Program-made: the position numbers and the translations under genes
From: Hanleya hanleyi
Taxonomy: Eukaryota > Mollusca > Polyplacophora > Lepidopleurida > Hanleyidae
DNA: 64,000 bases
Reading direction: 5' to 3'
NCBI GenBank assembly: GCA_036873755.1
Contig: JAVTVY010017375.1
Span: forward strand, 1-64,000
The notes under the pieces: model-generated
Databases searched by the model: none
Told to the model about the DNA's origin: nothing
Seen by the model: only the letters and a program-made list of their open reading frames with translations
Part shown: positions 36,966 through 48,122 of the stretch, one piece after another
Numbering within the stretch: the stretch's first letter is position 1
How the letters are laid out: the number at the start of each line of letters is the position of its first letter

Positions 36966-37507
36966 TCAGTCGATGAATTGGTAAATCAGTTTAGCCACGA
37001 AGAACGTAACATTGGTCACCCTCTCCATTGTCCATTTGGTGTTGGCGCGTTGACGTTGCACCCATTCCAAGGGATCCACGTCCTCTAGTTGGGTCAGGAA
37101 CGTCTCCAGTGACGCATGATTGGTAACGGTGAACGCCTGGTCGAACATTTGCTTGTGGCCACTGGAATAGAAATACCGGAGTTGACCGTCATCTTATGGC
37201 GTAAGATGTACCCAAAGGCGAGATTTAACTTGAAGGCCGTAGTTTGGTCGTTGAAGATGGCTTCCACGTAGTTCCGTAGATGGGCGAGGTCGGTCAGTCG
37301 GAAATTGTAGATGTCTAGCAGCGGGCGATGACGGTGGAAACGTCGTCGGATCATGGGCCAATGGTGCCGATAGATGTCACTCAGTGAATTATCTTCGGGT
37401 GAGAGATCGCTGGACACATTTCTGGGGTTGTCCGCAAAGTGTACTTTGCCCTCCACGTCGTACAAAATCTGGCCGAAGGTCTTGTGTGTGTGTGTGTGTG
37501 TGAACAT
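36966..37507 (-). pseudogene. Conserved protein of unknown function, frameshifted
   Basis: Two minus-strand frames (37,507-37,094 and 37,148-36,966) form one gene with a single frame break near 37,195. Protein-like features include a His/Arg-rich first half (RHHWPMIRRRFHRHRP), then AFKLNLAFGYILRH, and a C-terminal block with WVQRQRANTKW and VTNVTFFVAKLI. I have a general memory of this F-G-x-I-L ... TKW ... VTNVTF pattern in unnamed proteins of invertebrate mobile elements, but I cannot name it. The apparent start lies in a (GT)n tract at the edge of the palindrome, so the true 5' end is lost or spliced. Confidence 0.5.
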
Positions 37508-39545
37508 TGTGCTTAGTTAGCCGTCTCTCTTTCGGAAGACATGAAGGCTCTGGAGAGCCGTTCGTTTCTGTCGCTGTGAGACAGACCATTGTGAGGCCAA
37601 CGAGTGCACCGACACCCTGTGTACGGGTTCGACTCCAGCTAGGACCAGGGGGATTCCCCTTCTCTGGCTGTATGGCCATATCTCCTCCAGTACATCATAC
37701 CCACGCTGGTGGAGCCGCGTTGGGTATGTTTACAATTCTCGTAGGCTCTTATCCAATCAGAAGCCGTCGTTTAAGAAAGTTCAATATTCGGCCGTGTACG
37801 ACTTTAGGATACGCTTGCTTTTATGGACAGTAACACAGTAACGCCCGCCAACGCCTAGCTTAACACTTCAACGCCCTGGGGAACGCCTCTGATTTTCTAT
37901 ATATATTATATGGAATTGTCACTAATTCACCGAAATGCAGTGACGCTCATCAACGCCTGTCTCAACGTCTTAACGCCCTATCCTAACGCGCTTACACATT
38001 ATCTTAATGCCCTAGCATAACGCCTTAACGCCATGATGTAGACAGATGAGAGAACAACAACAACAACAAGGATGACAGGTCAATCATTTTATTATCCCCA
38101 CCAGCACATCATACCCACGCTGGGGGAGCCACGTTGGGTATGTTAACAATTCTCGTAGACTCTTGTCCAATCAGAAGCCGTCGTTTGAGAAAGTTCAATC
38201 TTCGTTCGGTGTAACCTAAGCGTCGTCGGACAGTCCAGGATACCATTGGGCCAGCATGTCCTGAAACAGTTGTTCGCACATTCTGATCGCATTTTCCAGG
38301 GCCTCTGTGACATCATTGCACGCATGCGCACGCCCCTGGGGACGTTGACGCCCGCCAATGCTCGGTGGTGGTGGGAGCTTCCGTGGGGCGGAGCCCTTGG
38401 ATCGGAGCTCTTGGAGTTCGGAGCTCTTGGAGCCTGAGCTTGGAGCTCTTGGAGCTCAGAGCTCGGAAGTGACGTCATCATACGCATGCGCACGTATCTG
38501 CGGTGCACCCTGTGACTAGGGTACACCAGGGTGCGGGTGCACCGCAGGTACGTGCGCATGCGTACGATGACATCACTTCCGAGGTCTGAGCTTCAAGAGC
38601 TCCAACTCAGGCTCCAAGAGCTCCGAGCTCCAAGAGCTCCGCCCCACGGGAGCTACCATCACCGAGCGTTGACGGGCGTCAACGCCCCACAGGCGCGTGC
38701 GCATGCGTGCGATAACGTCACCGAGTCCCTGGAAAATGCGATCAGAATGCGCGAACAACTGTTTCAGGACATGATGGCTCAACGGTATCCTGGACTGTCC
38801 GACGACGCTTAGGTTACACCGAACGAAGATTGAAGTTTCTCAGACGACGGTTTCTGATTGGACAAGAGTCTACGATAATTGTAAACATACCCAACGTGGC
38901 TCCCCCAGCGTGGGTATGATATGCTGGTGGGGATAATAAAAGGATTGACCTGTCATCCTTGCTGTTGTTGTTCTCTCATCTGTCTACATCATGGCGTCAA
39001 GGCGTTATGCTAGGGCATTACGATAATGCGTTAGCGCGTTGGGATAGGGCGTTAAGACGTTGAGACAGGCGTTGATGGGCGTCACTGCATTTCGGTGAAT
39101 TAGTCACAATTCCACATAATATCTAGAAAATCAGAGCTTCAGGGATAATTCACCAGGGCGTTGAAGCGTTAAGCTAGGCGTTGGTGGGCGTTACTGTGTT
39201 ACTCTCCATAAAAGCAAGTCGTACGCGGCCGAAGATTGAAGTTTCTCAAACGACGGCTTCTGATTGGATAAGAGCCTACGAGAATTGTAAACATACGCAA
39301 CGCGGCTCCCCCAGCGTGGGTATGATGTACTGGAGTAGATATGTCCATACAGCCAGAGAAGGGGAATCCCCCTGGTCCTAGCTGGAGTCGAACCCGTACA
39401 CAGTGTGTGGGTGCACTCGTTGGCCTCACAATGGTCTGTCTTACAGCGACAGAAAAGAACGGCTCTTCAGAGCCTTCATGTCTTCCGAGAGAGAGACGGC
39501 TAACTAAGCAGAATGTTCACACACACACACACATGCGCGCGCGCG
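37485..39545. repeat. Giant near-palindrome, two 1-kb arms
   Basis: Left arm 37,485-38,518 and right arm about 38,520-39,545 are reverse complements at roughly nine bases in ten by eye, with almost no spacer. The centre is near 38,518 (TGCACCCTGTGAC facing GGGTGCGGGTGCACC). Both arms end outward in a (GT)n/(CA)n tract. Inside each arm are a B-box-like GGGTTCGACTCC, a CCCCCAGCGTGGGTATGATG word, a GC-rich zone full of AACGCC/GGCGTT repeats, a CGCATGCGCA site and a GAGCTC-rich minirepeat. Such symmetry implies an extruding cruciform or a head-to-head pair of terminal repeats. Confidence 0.88.
38143..38812. other. Mirror-image small open frames in the palindrome
   Basis: 38,559-38,143 (-) and 38,531-38,812 (+) encode nearly the same peptide, with LQELQ repeats then MREQLFQDMMAQRYPGLSDD. 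The same C-terminal wording (QLFQNML...YPGLPDQD) occurs a third time at 42,490-42,558. Three copies on both strands with the peptide kept suggest either real coding or very recent duplication. No family recognised. Confidence 0.4.
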
Positions 39546-39584
39546 CACGGACGCACAAACACATGGCATCGGGAGTATTGTATG

Positions 39585-41965
39585 GTGTATACATGACGTA
39601 TATGGAGGGATCACTGACATGGGGTGTATTTTACTGTGTACAGCATGGTATTCATGGAAGGAGTACTGATACAGGGGTCTATTTTACTGTGTACAGCATG
39701 GTATATACGATAGAAATTACAACACATATAAGGGAAGTGGGAAGAGGTGCCGACATACTGACTGCGTCACATGACTTCACAGAATAGTCTTCTGGTTAAC
39801 CTATTCTAAAGCACATACCAAGAATCTAACGATTCGTGATATGTGTTGTATCTCAGGTACGCTTTTATTGTACCTGTTCATGTGGCAACTTGGATGATAT
39901 GACCACACGGCCCCTAGCACCGGCATAAGCGGTATTAGACACAAATCTAGAGAGCTATGATGGAAATGCTCTGACAACTCGTATACTGGTAATTGGTGAG
40001 CTGTTTCGCTGTGACAACTCGTACATTGGAGATTGGTGAGCTGTATCGTCGTCAGATGTAAATGACGGCATTTAACACAAAAGACTAGTCTGTAAGACCC
40101 GATGTCGACCCAGCATCAACTTCCCACAAGTGCCAACATATATCAAAGACCAAAAGGTCTGTACAGGGGGCGGGCCTCGGGGACGAAACGTCCACCAGCA
40201 GAATCTCGCCATATACAGGAAAAAATTACAACACATATAAGGGAAGTGGGAAGAGGTGCCGACATACTGACTGCGTCACATGACTTCACAGAATAGTCTT
40301 CTGGTTAACCTATTCTAAAGCACATACCAAGAATCTAACGATTCGTGATATGTGTTGTATCTCAGGTACGCTTTTATTGTACCTGTTCATGTGGCAACTT
40401 GGATGATATGACCACACGGCCCCTAGCACCGGCATAAGCGGTATTAGACACAAATCTAGAGAGCTATGATGGAAATGCTCTGACAACTCGTATACTGGTA
40501 ATTGGTGAGCTGTTTCGCTGTGACAACTCGTACATTGGAGATTGGTGAGCTGTATCGTCGTCAGATGTAAATGACGGCATTTAACACAAAAGACTAGTCT
40601 GTAATGCCCGATGTCGACCCAGCATCAACTTCCCACAAGTGCCAACATATATCAAAGACCAAAAGGTATATTTTACTGTTCACAGGATGGTATATATGCA
40701 ATGAGCACCAACATGTGGCGTATTTCACTGTATACAGCATGGTATATACGAAAGGAGCACTTACATGGGGCGTATTTTACTGTGTACAGCATGGTATATA
40801 TGGAAGGAGCACTGACATGGGGCGTATTTTACCGTGTACAGCATGGTATACATGGAAGAAGCACTGACACAGGGGCCTATTTTACTGTGTACAGCATGGT
40901 ATATACGATAGGAGCACTGGCATGGGGTGTATTTTACTGTTCACAGGATGGTATATATGCAAGGAGCACCGACATGGGGCGTATTTCACTGTGTACAGCA
41001 TGGTATATACGAAAGGAGCACTGACATGGAACGTATTTTACTGTGTACAAGATGGTATATATGGAAGGAGCACTGGCATGAGACATATTTTGCTGTGTAC
41101 AGCGTGGTATACATGGAAGGAGCACTGACACAGGGGCCTATTTTACTGTGTACAGAATGGTATATACGAAAGGAACACTGGCATGGGGTGCATTTTACTG
41201 TTCACAGGATGGTATATATGCAAGGAGCAATGACATGGAGCATATGTTACTATGTACAGCATGGTATATATGGAAGGAGCACTGGCATGAGCATATGTTA
41301 CTATGTACAGCATGGTATATATGGAAGGAGCACTGGCATGAGCGTATGTTACTGTGTACAACATGGTATATATGGAAGGAGCACTGGCATGGGGCGTATT
41401 TTACTGTATACATCATGGTGTATATGGAAGGAGCAATGGCGTGGGGCGTTTTTACTGTGTTCAGCATGGTATATATGGAAGAAGAACTGGTATGGGGCGT
41501 ATTTTACTGTGTGCAGCATGGTATATATGGAAGGAGCATTGATATGGGACGTATTTTACTGTGTACAGCACGGTATATATGGAAGGGCCATTGGTATATT
41601 TTACTGTGTACAGCATGGTATATATAGAAGGAGCACTGACATGGAGCGTATTTTACTGTGTACAGCATGCTATATATGGAAGAAACACTGGCGTGTGGCG
41701 TATTTTACTGCGTACAGAAGGGTATATATGGAAGGAGCACTGGCGTAGGGGCGTATTTTACTGTGTACAGCATGCTATTTATGGAAGGGGCGCGGGCATG
41801 GGGTATATTCTATTTCGTACAGCATGGTAAATATGGAAAGAGCACTGACATGGGGCGTATTTTACTGTGTACAGCATGGTATACATGGAAAAAGCACTGG
41901 CATGGGGGCCTATTTTACTGTGTACAGCATTGTATATACGAAAGGAACACTGATGGAAAACGCTA
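39585..41965. repeat. 52-bp tandem array
   Basis: About 25 units at 40,669-41,965 plus two and a half at 39,585-39,715. Unit landmarks are TATTTTACTGTGTACAGCATGG, TATATATGGAAGGAGCACTG and CATGGGGCG. The period is 3n+1 and stops are rare, so many overlapping frames (up to 273 codons at 40,927-41,748) appear on the plus strand. They are artefacts of the repeat. The array is split by the block at 39,716-40,668. Confidence 0.92.
39716..40668. repeat. 443-bp direct repeat pair inside the 52-bp array
   Basis: 39,716-40,158 and 40,226-40,668 differ at only about two positions (GTAAGACCC against GTAATGCCC). The 67 bp between them (GGGGGCGGGCCTCGGGGACG region) occur once. Each copy includes an internal doublet around ACAACTCGTA...ATTGGTGAGCTG. 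The array stops at 39,715 and resumes at 40,669, so this is a tandemly duplicated insertion or an LTR-like pair of very recent origin. Confidence 0.85.
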
Positions 41966-41999
41966 CCCATCATCGTACAGATGTTTGAGGAGTACATCT

Positions 42000-42790
42000 G
42001 GGCTCGTAGTTCCGAAGAACGAATATGGCAGATGCAGCGCCAAATGGCGGCTTCTGATTGAACAAGAGCCTACTTGTATTGTAAACATACCCAACGCGGC
42101 TCCCCCAGCGTGGGTATGATGTACTGGAGGGGATAATAAAATGATTGACCTGTCATCCGTGTTGTTGTTGTTCTTTCATCGTTCTCCATCATGACGTCAA
42201 GGCGTTATACTAGGGCGTTAAGGCGTTAAGATAAGGTGTTAACGCGTTGAGAGGGGTGTTATGGCGTAACGACGGGCGTTGACGGGCGTCACCGCATGTC
42301 GATGAATTAGTGTCATTTCCATGAACATCAGAGCTTTAGGTGCTAATTCACCAGGGCGTTGAAGCGTTAAGCCAGGCGTGGGCGGGCGTTACTGTTCATA
42401 AAAGCAAGCGTATTCAAAAAAATCCGCAATCTCCCCGACCCAGTACGCCCACTACTGGCTCATCTCGACCCCAAAACGTCCATTCCCATGCCCCATGCAA
42501 ACAACTGTTTCAGAACATGCTGCCTGAACAATATCCTGGTCTGCCCGACCAGGATTAGAACATACGGATTAGAGCAAACATGACCGAACATTAAACTTTC
42601 TCAAAGGACGACTTTTGATTGGATAAGAGCAGCCGAGAGTACATCTAACGGGCAAGAACGAACATGACAGATGCAGCGCCAAATGGCGGCTTCTGATTGG
42701 ACAAGAGCCTACTTGTATTGCAAGCATACCTAACGCGGCTCCTCCAGCGTGGGTATGATGTACGGGAGGAGATAAACTATATGAACACTT
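42000..42790 (+). repeat. Third, unpaired copy of the palindrome arm
   Basis: Matches the right palindrome arm in the same orientation: CCCCCAGCGTGGGTATGATG, GATTGACCTGTCATCC, the GGCGTT-rich zone at 42,195-42,390 and CAACTGTTTCAGAACATG. It is more diverged than the two arms are from each other. It lacks the central GC-rich ORF start and has a second partial copy of its first 120 bp at 42,620-42,790. Confidence 0.8.
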
Positions 42791-42839
42791 GTTGTTGTTG
42801 TTGTTCTCTCTCCGGTCTATATATGACCCTCTAGACCTG

Positions 42840-44130
42840 GTTGATAGGAGTTTCCCTATTTTAGGACGTCACCGATGAGGTCACAGATGCTGTGGACATC
42901 CCTTAAATCGTGGTCTCCACCCCGAAGGCTACAAGATGACACCCCACAGGACGCATTCGTACCAAGGATGGTCCATCTCTACATCAAATACCTTCCTTCT
43001 CTGCCCCAAAATGCACACTTTCGCTACTACTCGTACTGATGACGCCAACAATGACGTCACAGATGCTGTGGACATCCCTTAAATCGTGGTCTCCACCCCG
43101 AATGCTACAAGATGACACCTCCCACGACACATTCGAACCAACAGTGGTCCATCTCTACCCCAAAAACCTTCCTTGACACCCCCAAAATGCCTACTTTCTC
43201 TATTACTCCTACTGATGACGTCACCAATGGCGTCACATATGACGTGAACATCTCTGAAATCGTGGTCTGCACCCCGAGAACTACAAGATGACACTCCACA
43301 TGACGCATTCGGACCAAGGATGGTCCATCTCTACCCCAAATACACCCGCACGCACCCCCAAAATGCTTGCCTTCTATACTACGGCCAGACTGCGCATGCG
43401 CAGAATATTGAAAACGGACGATACATTAGTCTAATCGGATGATCCTCCACGAGAGCTTCAAATTACAAGCGTGTGGTCCGTCATTCATAATTCAGCCATC
43501 GTCCATTAAAGAATATCCGCGTCCATAATCCAAAGACCTATTCCATATTCCATATAACAGTATTAGCACCAAATTCAAAAAGACAATCATAGTATACATC
43601 AAAATAATACCTCATACGACACCATCGGACCACTAGGGGCTCACCTAGACCCCAAAACGTCCACCCAGCGCTATTTACCCACTACGCATGCGCACAGTGA
43701 CTTTTTCAAAAAACTTCACCTCTTAGCTTCGGGACCCCGCCTATCGTGTTCTACGTGGTGAGACGTGAAAAACAAGATCCATGGGCCTATATCCAGACCT
43801 ACCCGGTACCTGGACTTTTCAAAAGAATTTCACCGCTTAACTTCGAGACCCCGCCCATCGTGTTCTACAGCTCGAGACGAGAAAAACAAGACCCCGCAAC
43901 CCATACCGCAAAGGTCTAGGAGTGGGTTTCCCAGTATGGACCTATTCACTGAGCCAGTATGGGCCTATATCCAGACATACCCGGTACCTGGACTTTTCAA
44001 AAAATTTCACCGCTTAGCTTCGAGATCCCTTCCATCGTGTTCTACAGCTCGAGACGAGAAAAACAAGACCCCCAACCCATACCGCAAATGTCCAGGAGTA
44101 AATTTCCCAGTATGGACAGTAGGGAATAAA
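42840..44130. repeat. Outer inverted arm, right
   Basis: Reverse-complement counterpart of 34,780-36,350. It contains two or three related blocks in tandem: ATCGTGGTCTCCACCCCGAA recurs at 42,908, 43,084 and (diverged) 43,260, and GGGCCTATATCCAGAC at 43,784 and 43,965. A 150-bp Penelope tail is embedded at 43,457. It ends 30 bp before the Polinton terminus. Confidence 0.75.
43457..43608 (-). mobile_element. Penelope 3'-tail fragment
   Basis: Reverse complement of 24,735-24,900 (TCCATAATCCAAAGACCTAT, ATTCCATATAACAGTATTAG, CAATCATAGTATACAT). It is a short, tail-only copy, well conserved, inserted in the right outer arm. Confidence 0.85.
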
Positions 44131-44162
44131 AGCGGGTCATAGCCCAGGATTCGATCTCCGGA

Positions 44163-45100
44163 AATAGCTATACACCTCATTCGGTTATTTATACCTTATG
44201 ACATCATGTCACGTTATCCCCCGAACCTATATATAAGCGCCCTTGTCTACCGTGATCCACCTAATTTTACTACATATCTATACATATTCGGTTATTTATA
44301 CCTTATGACATCATGTCACGTTCTCCCCCGAACCTATATACAAGCGCCCTTGTCTACCGTCATCCACCTAATTTTACTACATATCTATACATATTCGGTT
44401 ATTTATACCTTATGACATCATGTCACGTTCTCCCCCGAACCTATATATAAGCGCCCTTGTCTACCGTCATCCACCTAATTTTACTACATATCTATACATA
44501 TTCGGTTATTTATACCTTATGACATCATGTCACGTTCTCCCCCGAACCTAAATATAAGCGCCCTTGTCTACCGTCATCCACCTAATTTTACTACATATCT
44601 ATACATATTCGGTTATTTATACCTTATGACATCATGTCACGTTCTCCCCCGAACCTATATATAAGCGCCCTTGTCTACCGTCATCCACCTAATTTTACTA
44701 CATATCTATACATATTCGGTTATTTATGCCTTATGACATCATGCGCCCCCCCTAACCTATATATAAGCGCCCTTGTCTACCGTCATCCACCTAATTTTAC
44801 TACATATCTATACATATTCGGTTATTTATACCTTATGACATCATGTCACGTTCTCCCCCGAACCTATATATAAGCGCCCTTGTCTACCGTCATCCACCTA
44901 ATTTTACTACATATCTATACATATTCGGTTATTTATACCTTATGACATCATGTCACGTTCTCCCCCGCACCTATATATAAGCGCCCTTGTCTACCGTCAC
45001 CCACCTAATGTTACTACATATCTATACATATTCGGTTATTTATACCTTATGACATCATGCGCCCCCCCCTAACCTATATATAAGCGCCCTTGTCTACCGT
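44163..45100 (+). repeat. Left terminal array of 107-bp TATA-bearing units
   Basis: About 8.6 units, each with TGACATCATGTCA (palindromic except the centre), then CCCCCGAACC, a TATA box in CTATATATAAGCG and TTTATACC. Units are nearly identical, with two sharing a deletion that leaves ATGCGCCCCCCC. The TATA boxes point into the element, toward the polymerase. The 40-80-codon frame through the array (MSRSPPNLY...) is a by-product. Confidence 0.92.
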
Positions 45101-45149
45101 CATGCTCTGAACTCTTCATCTCACTTCAAAGTTAAGACTTCATACCTAA

Positions 45150-45388
45150 TCTGCATTCCTGTAGCCTATGGAGTTGAAATTAACATTTCTGTTGAAGAGG
45201 ATCTTCTTTATATTGCAATAGATAATAATTGCAAACCGTAGAAGGGTGCTAAGTTCACTGCCAAAGCCTGGGAAAAGCGGAAATCACATCACTACTATAT
45301 AGGTAAATATGTTGAAGATGAGCGTCAATCTCGACTGACTACTCACCTAGCTGAAGATGTTTACTCGCTGATCACTGGAAAATCTGCG
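45150..45388 (+). CDS. Candidate upstream exon of the Polinton polymerase gene
   Basis: A coding-like stretch just inside the left array ends at the splice donor GCG|GTGAGT (GT at 45,389-45,390). One in-frame TAG interrupts it at about 45,235. The 49 codons after the TAG (KGAKFTAKAWEKRKSHHYY to LITGKSA) are charged and helical. The exon ends in phase 0. The next acceptor (TTTTTTTTGTAG ending at 47,406) opens an exon in the matching phase. No family is recognised, and no ATG lies in frame upstream, so the first coding exon or start is uncertain. Confidence 0.4.
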
Positions 45389-45689
45389 GTGAGTGAATTC
45401 TATTTCACATAAAATATCTCTCCCCAATGATAATGAATCGTCATAATATTTCATAGCTAGAAAGACAACAATCCTGTGTTTTAACCCGACGGAGTATCTG
45501 TCTAACACACCATTACATATACGTTTGAGACAAGCATCTATGTAGATTAACATACCCTTAAGTACAGCCATGTATGTTTGTGTTTGTTTTGCCTTTACCC
45601 CTCGTGGTAAAAGTATGTATCTAATATCACGATCAATTGGCGATCAACCTCAAATTCCCTTATATACAATGCGTACAAAGAGGATTTAA

Positions 45690-46490
45690 AATTAATGCTT
45701 ACACACTCTAAGATATCTTGGGTTTGTAAGGTTGAAAATATTATTAAGTCCTCTCTAGGCAGTCTTCCTGGACCCAATACTAAAACAAATACAGTTACAA
45801 GGAAAGTGACAACTGTTCTGAAAGAGAATTTCAAACGTCTATTTCAAGATTGCACTGATCAAAATGCCTATGTTGGTGTGGTTACCACTGGTCCCAGTAA
45901 AAAACTGAGGTCATATGGTGCAATAAAACATGACATTAGTCTATCAGACTATCAATCACACATCAAGAACAAAACTCATAGAAGATCTTTGACTTGCCTC
46001 CGTTTGAGTTCACACACTTTAGAAATAGAGCGTGGTAGATACAAGGGTGTACCACCAAAGAATAGGTTGTGCCGGCATTGTTCACACAATGTACCCGAAG
46101 ACGAAAGGCATTTCCATATAATCTGTCCACTGTATAAATAACTAGCGTCGCTGGCTTATTAATAATATTACTCTCAAGTTAGGTGGGATAAACAATCTTT
46201 TTGATCTAGCCATGGATCCTCCACCGATAATAGCTCAAGATGTGGGCTTCTTTATCTATTCCTGTTTTGAAAAGAAACAGCAAACTCTGTTCTAGTGAGT
46301 TTGTATTCAAGCGCAATTGAATACTTTGATAACTAGATTACCTTACAGGTATTCATGTACATAATGTATATACACATAATGTGTTGCCATATCATATTTG
46401 TATGTTTTCCCCTGGTCTTGTTCATGTGTACTCGGCTCCAAGTGGGCGTTTTAGTACAATAAATTCTATTCTATTCTATTCTATTCAATC
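45690..46490 (+). mobile_element. 5'-truncated LINE with (TTCTA)n tail
   Basis: A frame at 45,695-46,141 ends with RLCRHCSHNVPEDERHFHIICPLY, the Cys/His C-terminal knuckle of many non-LTR reverse transcriptases. Coding resumes in another frame to a TAG at about 46,294. A 3' UTR with AATAAA and a TTCTA pentamer run (46,465-46,490) closes the copy. It is a different family from the LINE at 19.1 kb. It lies in what looks like the first polymerase intron. Confidence 0.78.
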
Positions 46491-47406
46491 TTATATGTAT
46501 TGTGTACATCACTTCTTTACGCCACCATGATAAGATATATTTTAATGCGATTATAGCATATCACTGATCATCCTAAGTATCTCTGCACATGGAACATTTC
46601 CCTAATGCGTACATTTCTTCCTTATGCATCATCAGTACAGCCAGTATTAACTGTATTGCATGTTAACTGTACTCACGTTAAACATGCAGTACATGTACCA
46701 CGGATCATGTTACCGTCTACACTGAGGCTTATGTTATTTTTAACCACACATACTATAACATGTTACTTACGTATGGTGGAATTCTTCCTATAGCCACGTA
46801 TATCCCAGTACGAAATGAAACAATAAAAGCGTTTCGGAATTCACATACACACACCATCAATGCGTGAAAAACACACAGCGCACAAATTAATACCTTTCAT
46901 TATTTTGAAATGGCACGCTAAATTTGTTTTTCGGCTACACCGACACATATGACTCAACACTTGTGATGTCAAAACCGTATAAAAGTCGTAATCTGCACGG
47001 TATTCGTTATTCGACGTCCGGTTATTGCGTGTTCAACCTGGCCTCCTGTTTATCCTCCGTACTTTGGCTGTTGTCCTGTTTTACAAATTGGTCATTCCAC
47101 AAATAGATGTTTCCCACTTATTATAGCTCGTTGCACTTACTTCTCTGACGTTTGTCTGGATAACCTTCACCCTGAGTCTAGAACACATTTAGTACGTTCT
47201 GAACGTAGTCTGAAACACCTAAAAAGTTAACTAAATGATGGTCTATGGGAAACAACTCCACGTTAACCGTTTTCAGAACAACACACGGCGCTAAATGGCA
47301 ATTTTGTTTTCATTTGAGCAGTTTAAGATTTACCTGATGGAGGTCAAAATTCTATTAAACAGTGTCAGCCCATTTAGTATCTTTTTCTCTCTCTTTTTTT
47401 TTGTAG
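46491..47406. other. Probable Polinton intron remainder
   Basis: No gene recognised. It ends in a strong polypyrimidine tract and acceptor (CTCTTTTTTTTTTGTAG). A TACATGTACC/AACTGTAC-rich patch lies at 46,620-46,720. Confidence 0.5.
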
Positions 47407-47456
47407 AAGGACCAATCTTTAATTATGGATGAAGAAAAAGGGGATTACCAGATTAG
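47407..47456 (+). CDS. Candidate small exon of the Polinton polymerase gene
   Basis: 50 bp between TTTTTTTTGTAG and AG|GTAAGA. It reads open from the upstream phase and includes an ATG at 47,425 that could be the start if the earlier exon is dead. It ends two bases into a codon. The acceptor TATATATTCCAG at 48,122 opens the next exon with the one base that keeps the frame. Confidence 0.55.
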
Positions 47457-48122
47457 GTAAGATTGTTATGTTTACCCATATAACATTACATGTTCTCATA
47501 AGTAGTGTTAAATGGACAGTCATAGGTCAAAGGGTGTTAGAGCACAGGATTTGATGATGAATGAGTTTGTCACAGACGAAGAGGAGTAGTGATGAAAAGG
47601 AGTAGTCGGATTCAAATGTTCGTGCTCAGGGGTCATTACTAGTACGGGATTACATATCGATGGAAATATTGTGATCATACATACTCTAGAACGACATGTA
47701 ACTAATGCCGTTGTATAGTCAAGAGAGAGGCGCGCTGTACCACTACAAGTATGACATGATGTGATGTTACAGTGACTTATTGTAGGAATTTTAGCGCAAA
47801 ATATATCAATATCTCGAAAACGGGAGGGGCTGGGGTTATGAAACTGGCACCATTGACACGAGATAACGGGTCATCTTTTGAGTACAAGGGCTTTAGTAAT
47901 CGGATAAGGAAGAATCGAATATAATGACTGTCCTGCTCCAAAACTGTTAGGTCAGAACGTATGCTGATATTCTCGGAGGAAGAGAAGTAGTGGTCAAAAG
48001 AAACACCTCGAATCGCTCAGGGACAATTGTATAAATAATAATCGAATCCTTTGTGTCTATTCTGCTCCAAGGCGCTTCGATAACATATGATGTGTATGAC
48101 GTCCATTGTTTATATATTCCAG

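Noticed and set aside
37590..37650. tRNA gene in the palindrome arm (GGGTTCGACTCC B box)
   Set aside because: T-stem pairs poorly, no matching acceptor 5' strand and no convincing A box, so only a B-box-like word remains.
39716..40668. LTR retrotransposon with 443-bp LTRs
   Set aside because: Only 67 bp between the copies, no TG...CA ends, no primer site or coding sequence.
40604..42119. Frames with repeated YCVQHGIYGRST peptide
   Set aside because: Product of the 52-bp tandem array, open in several frames at once.
44206..44873. Repeated MSRSPPNLYISALVYRH frames as a small Polinton protein
   Set aside because: They lie in the 107-bp terminal units and are closed by stops in each unit. The TATA box falls inside the frame.
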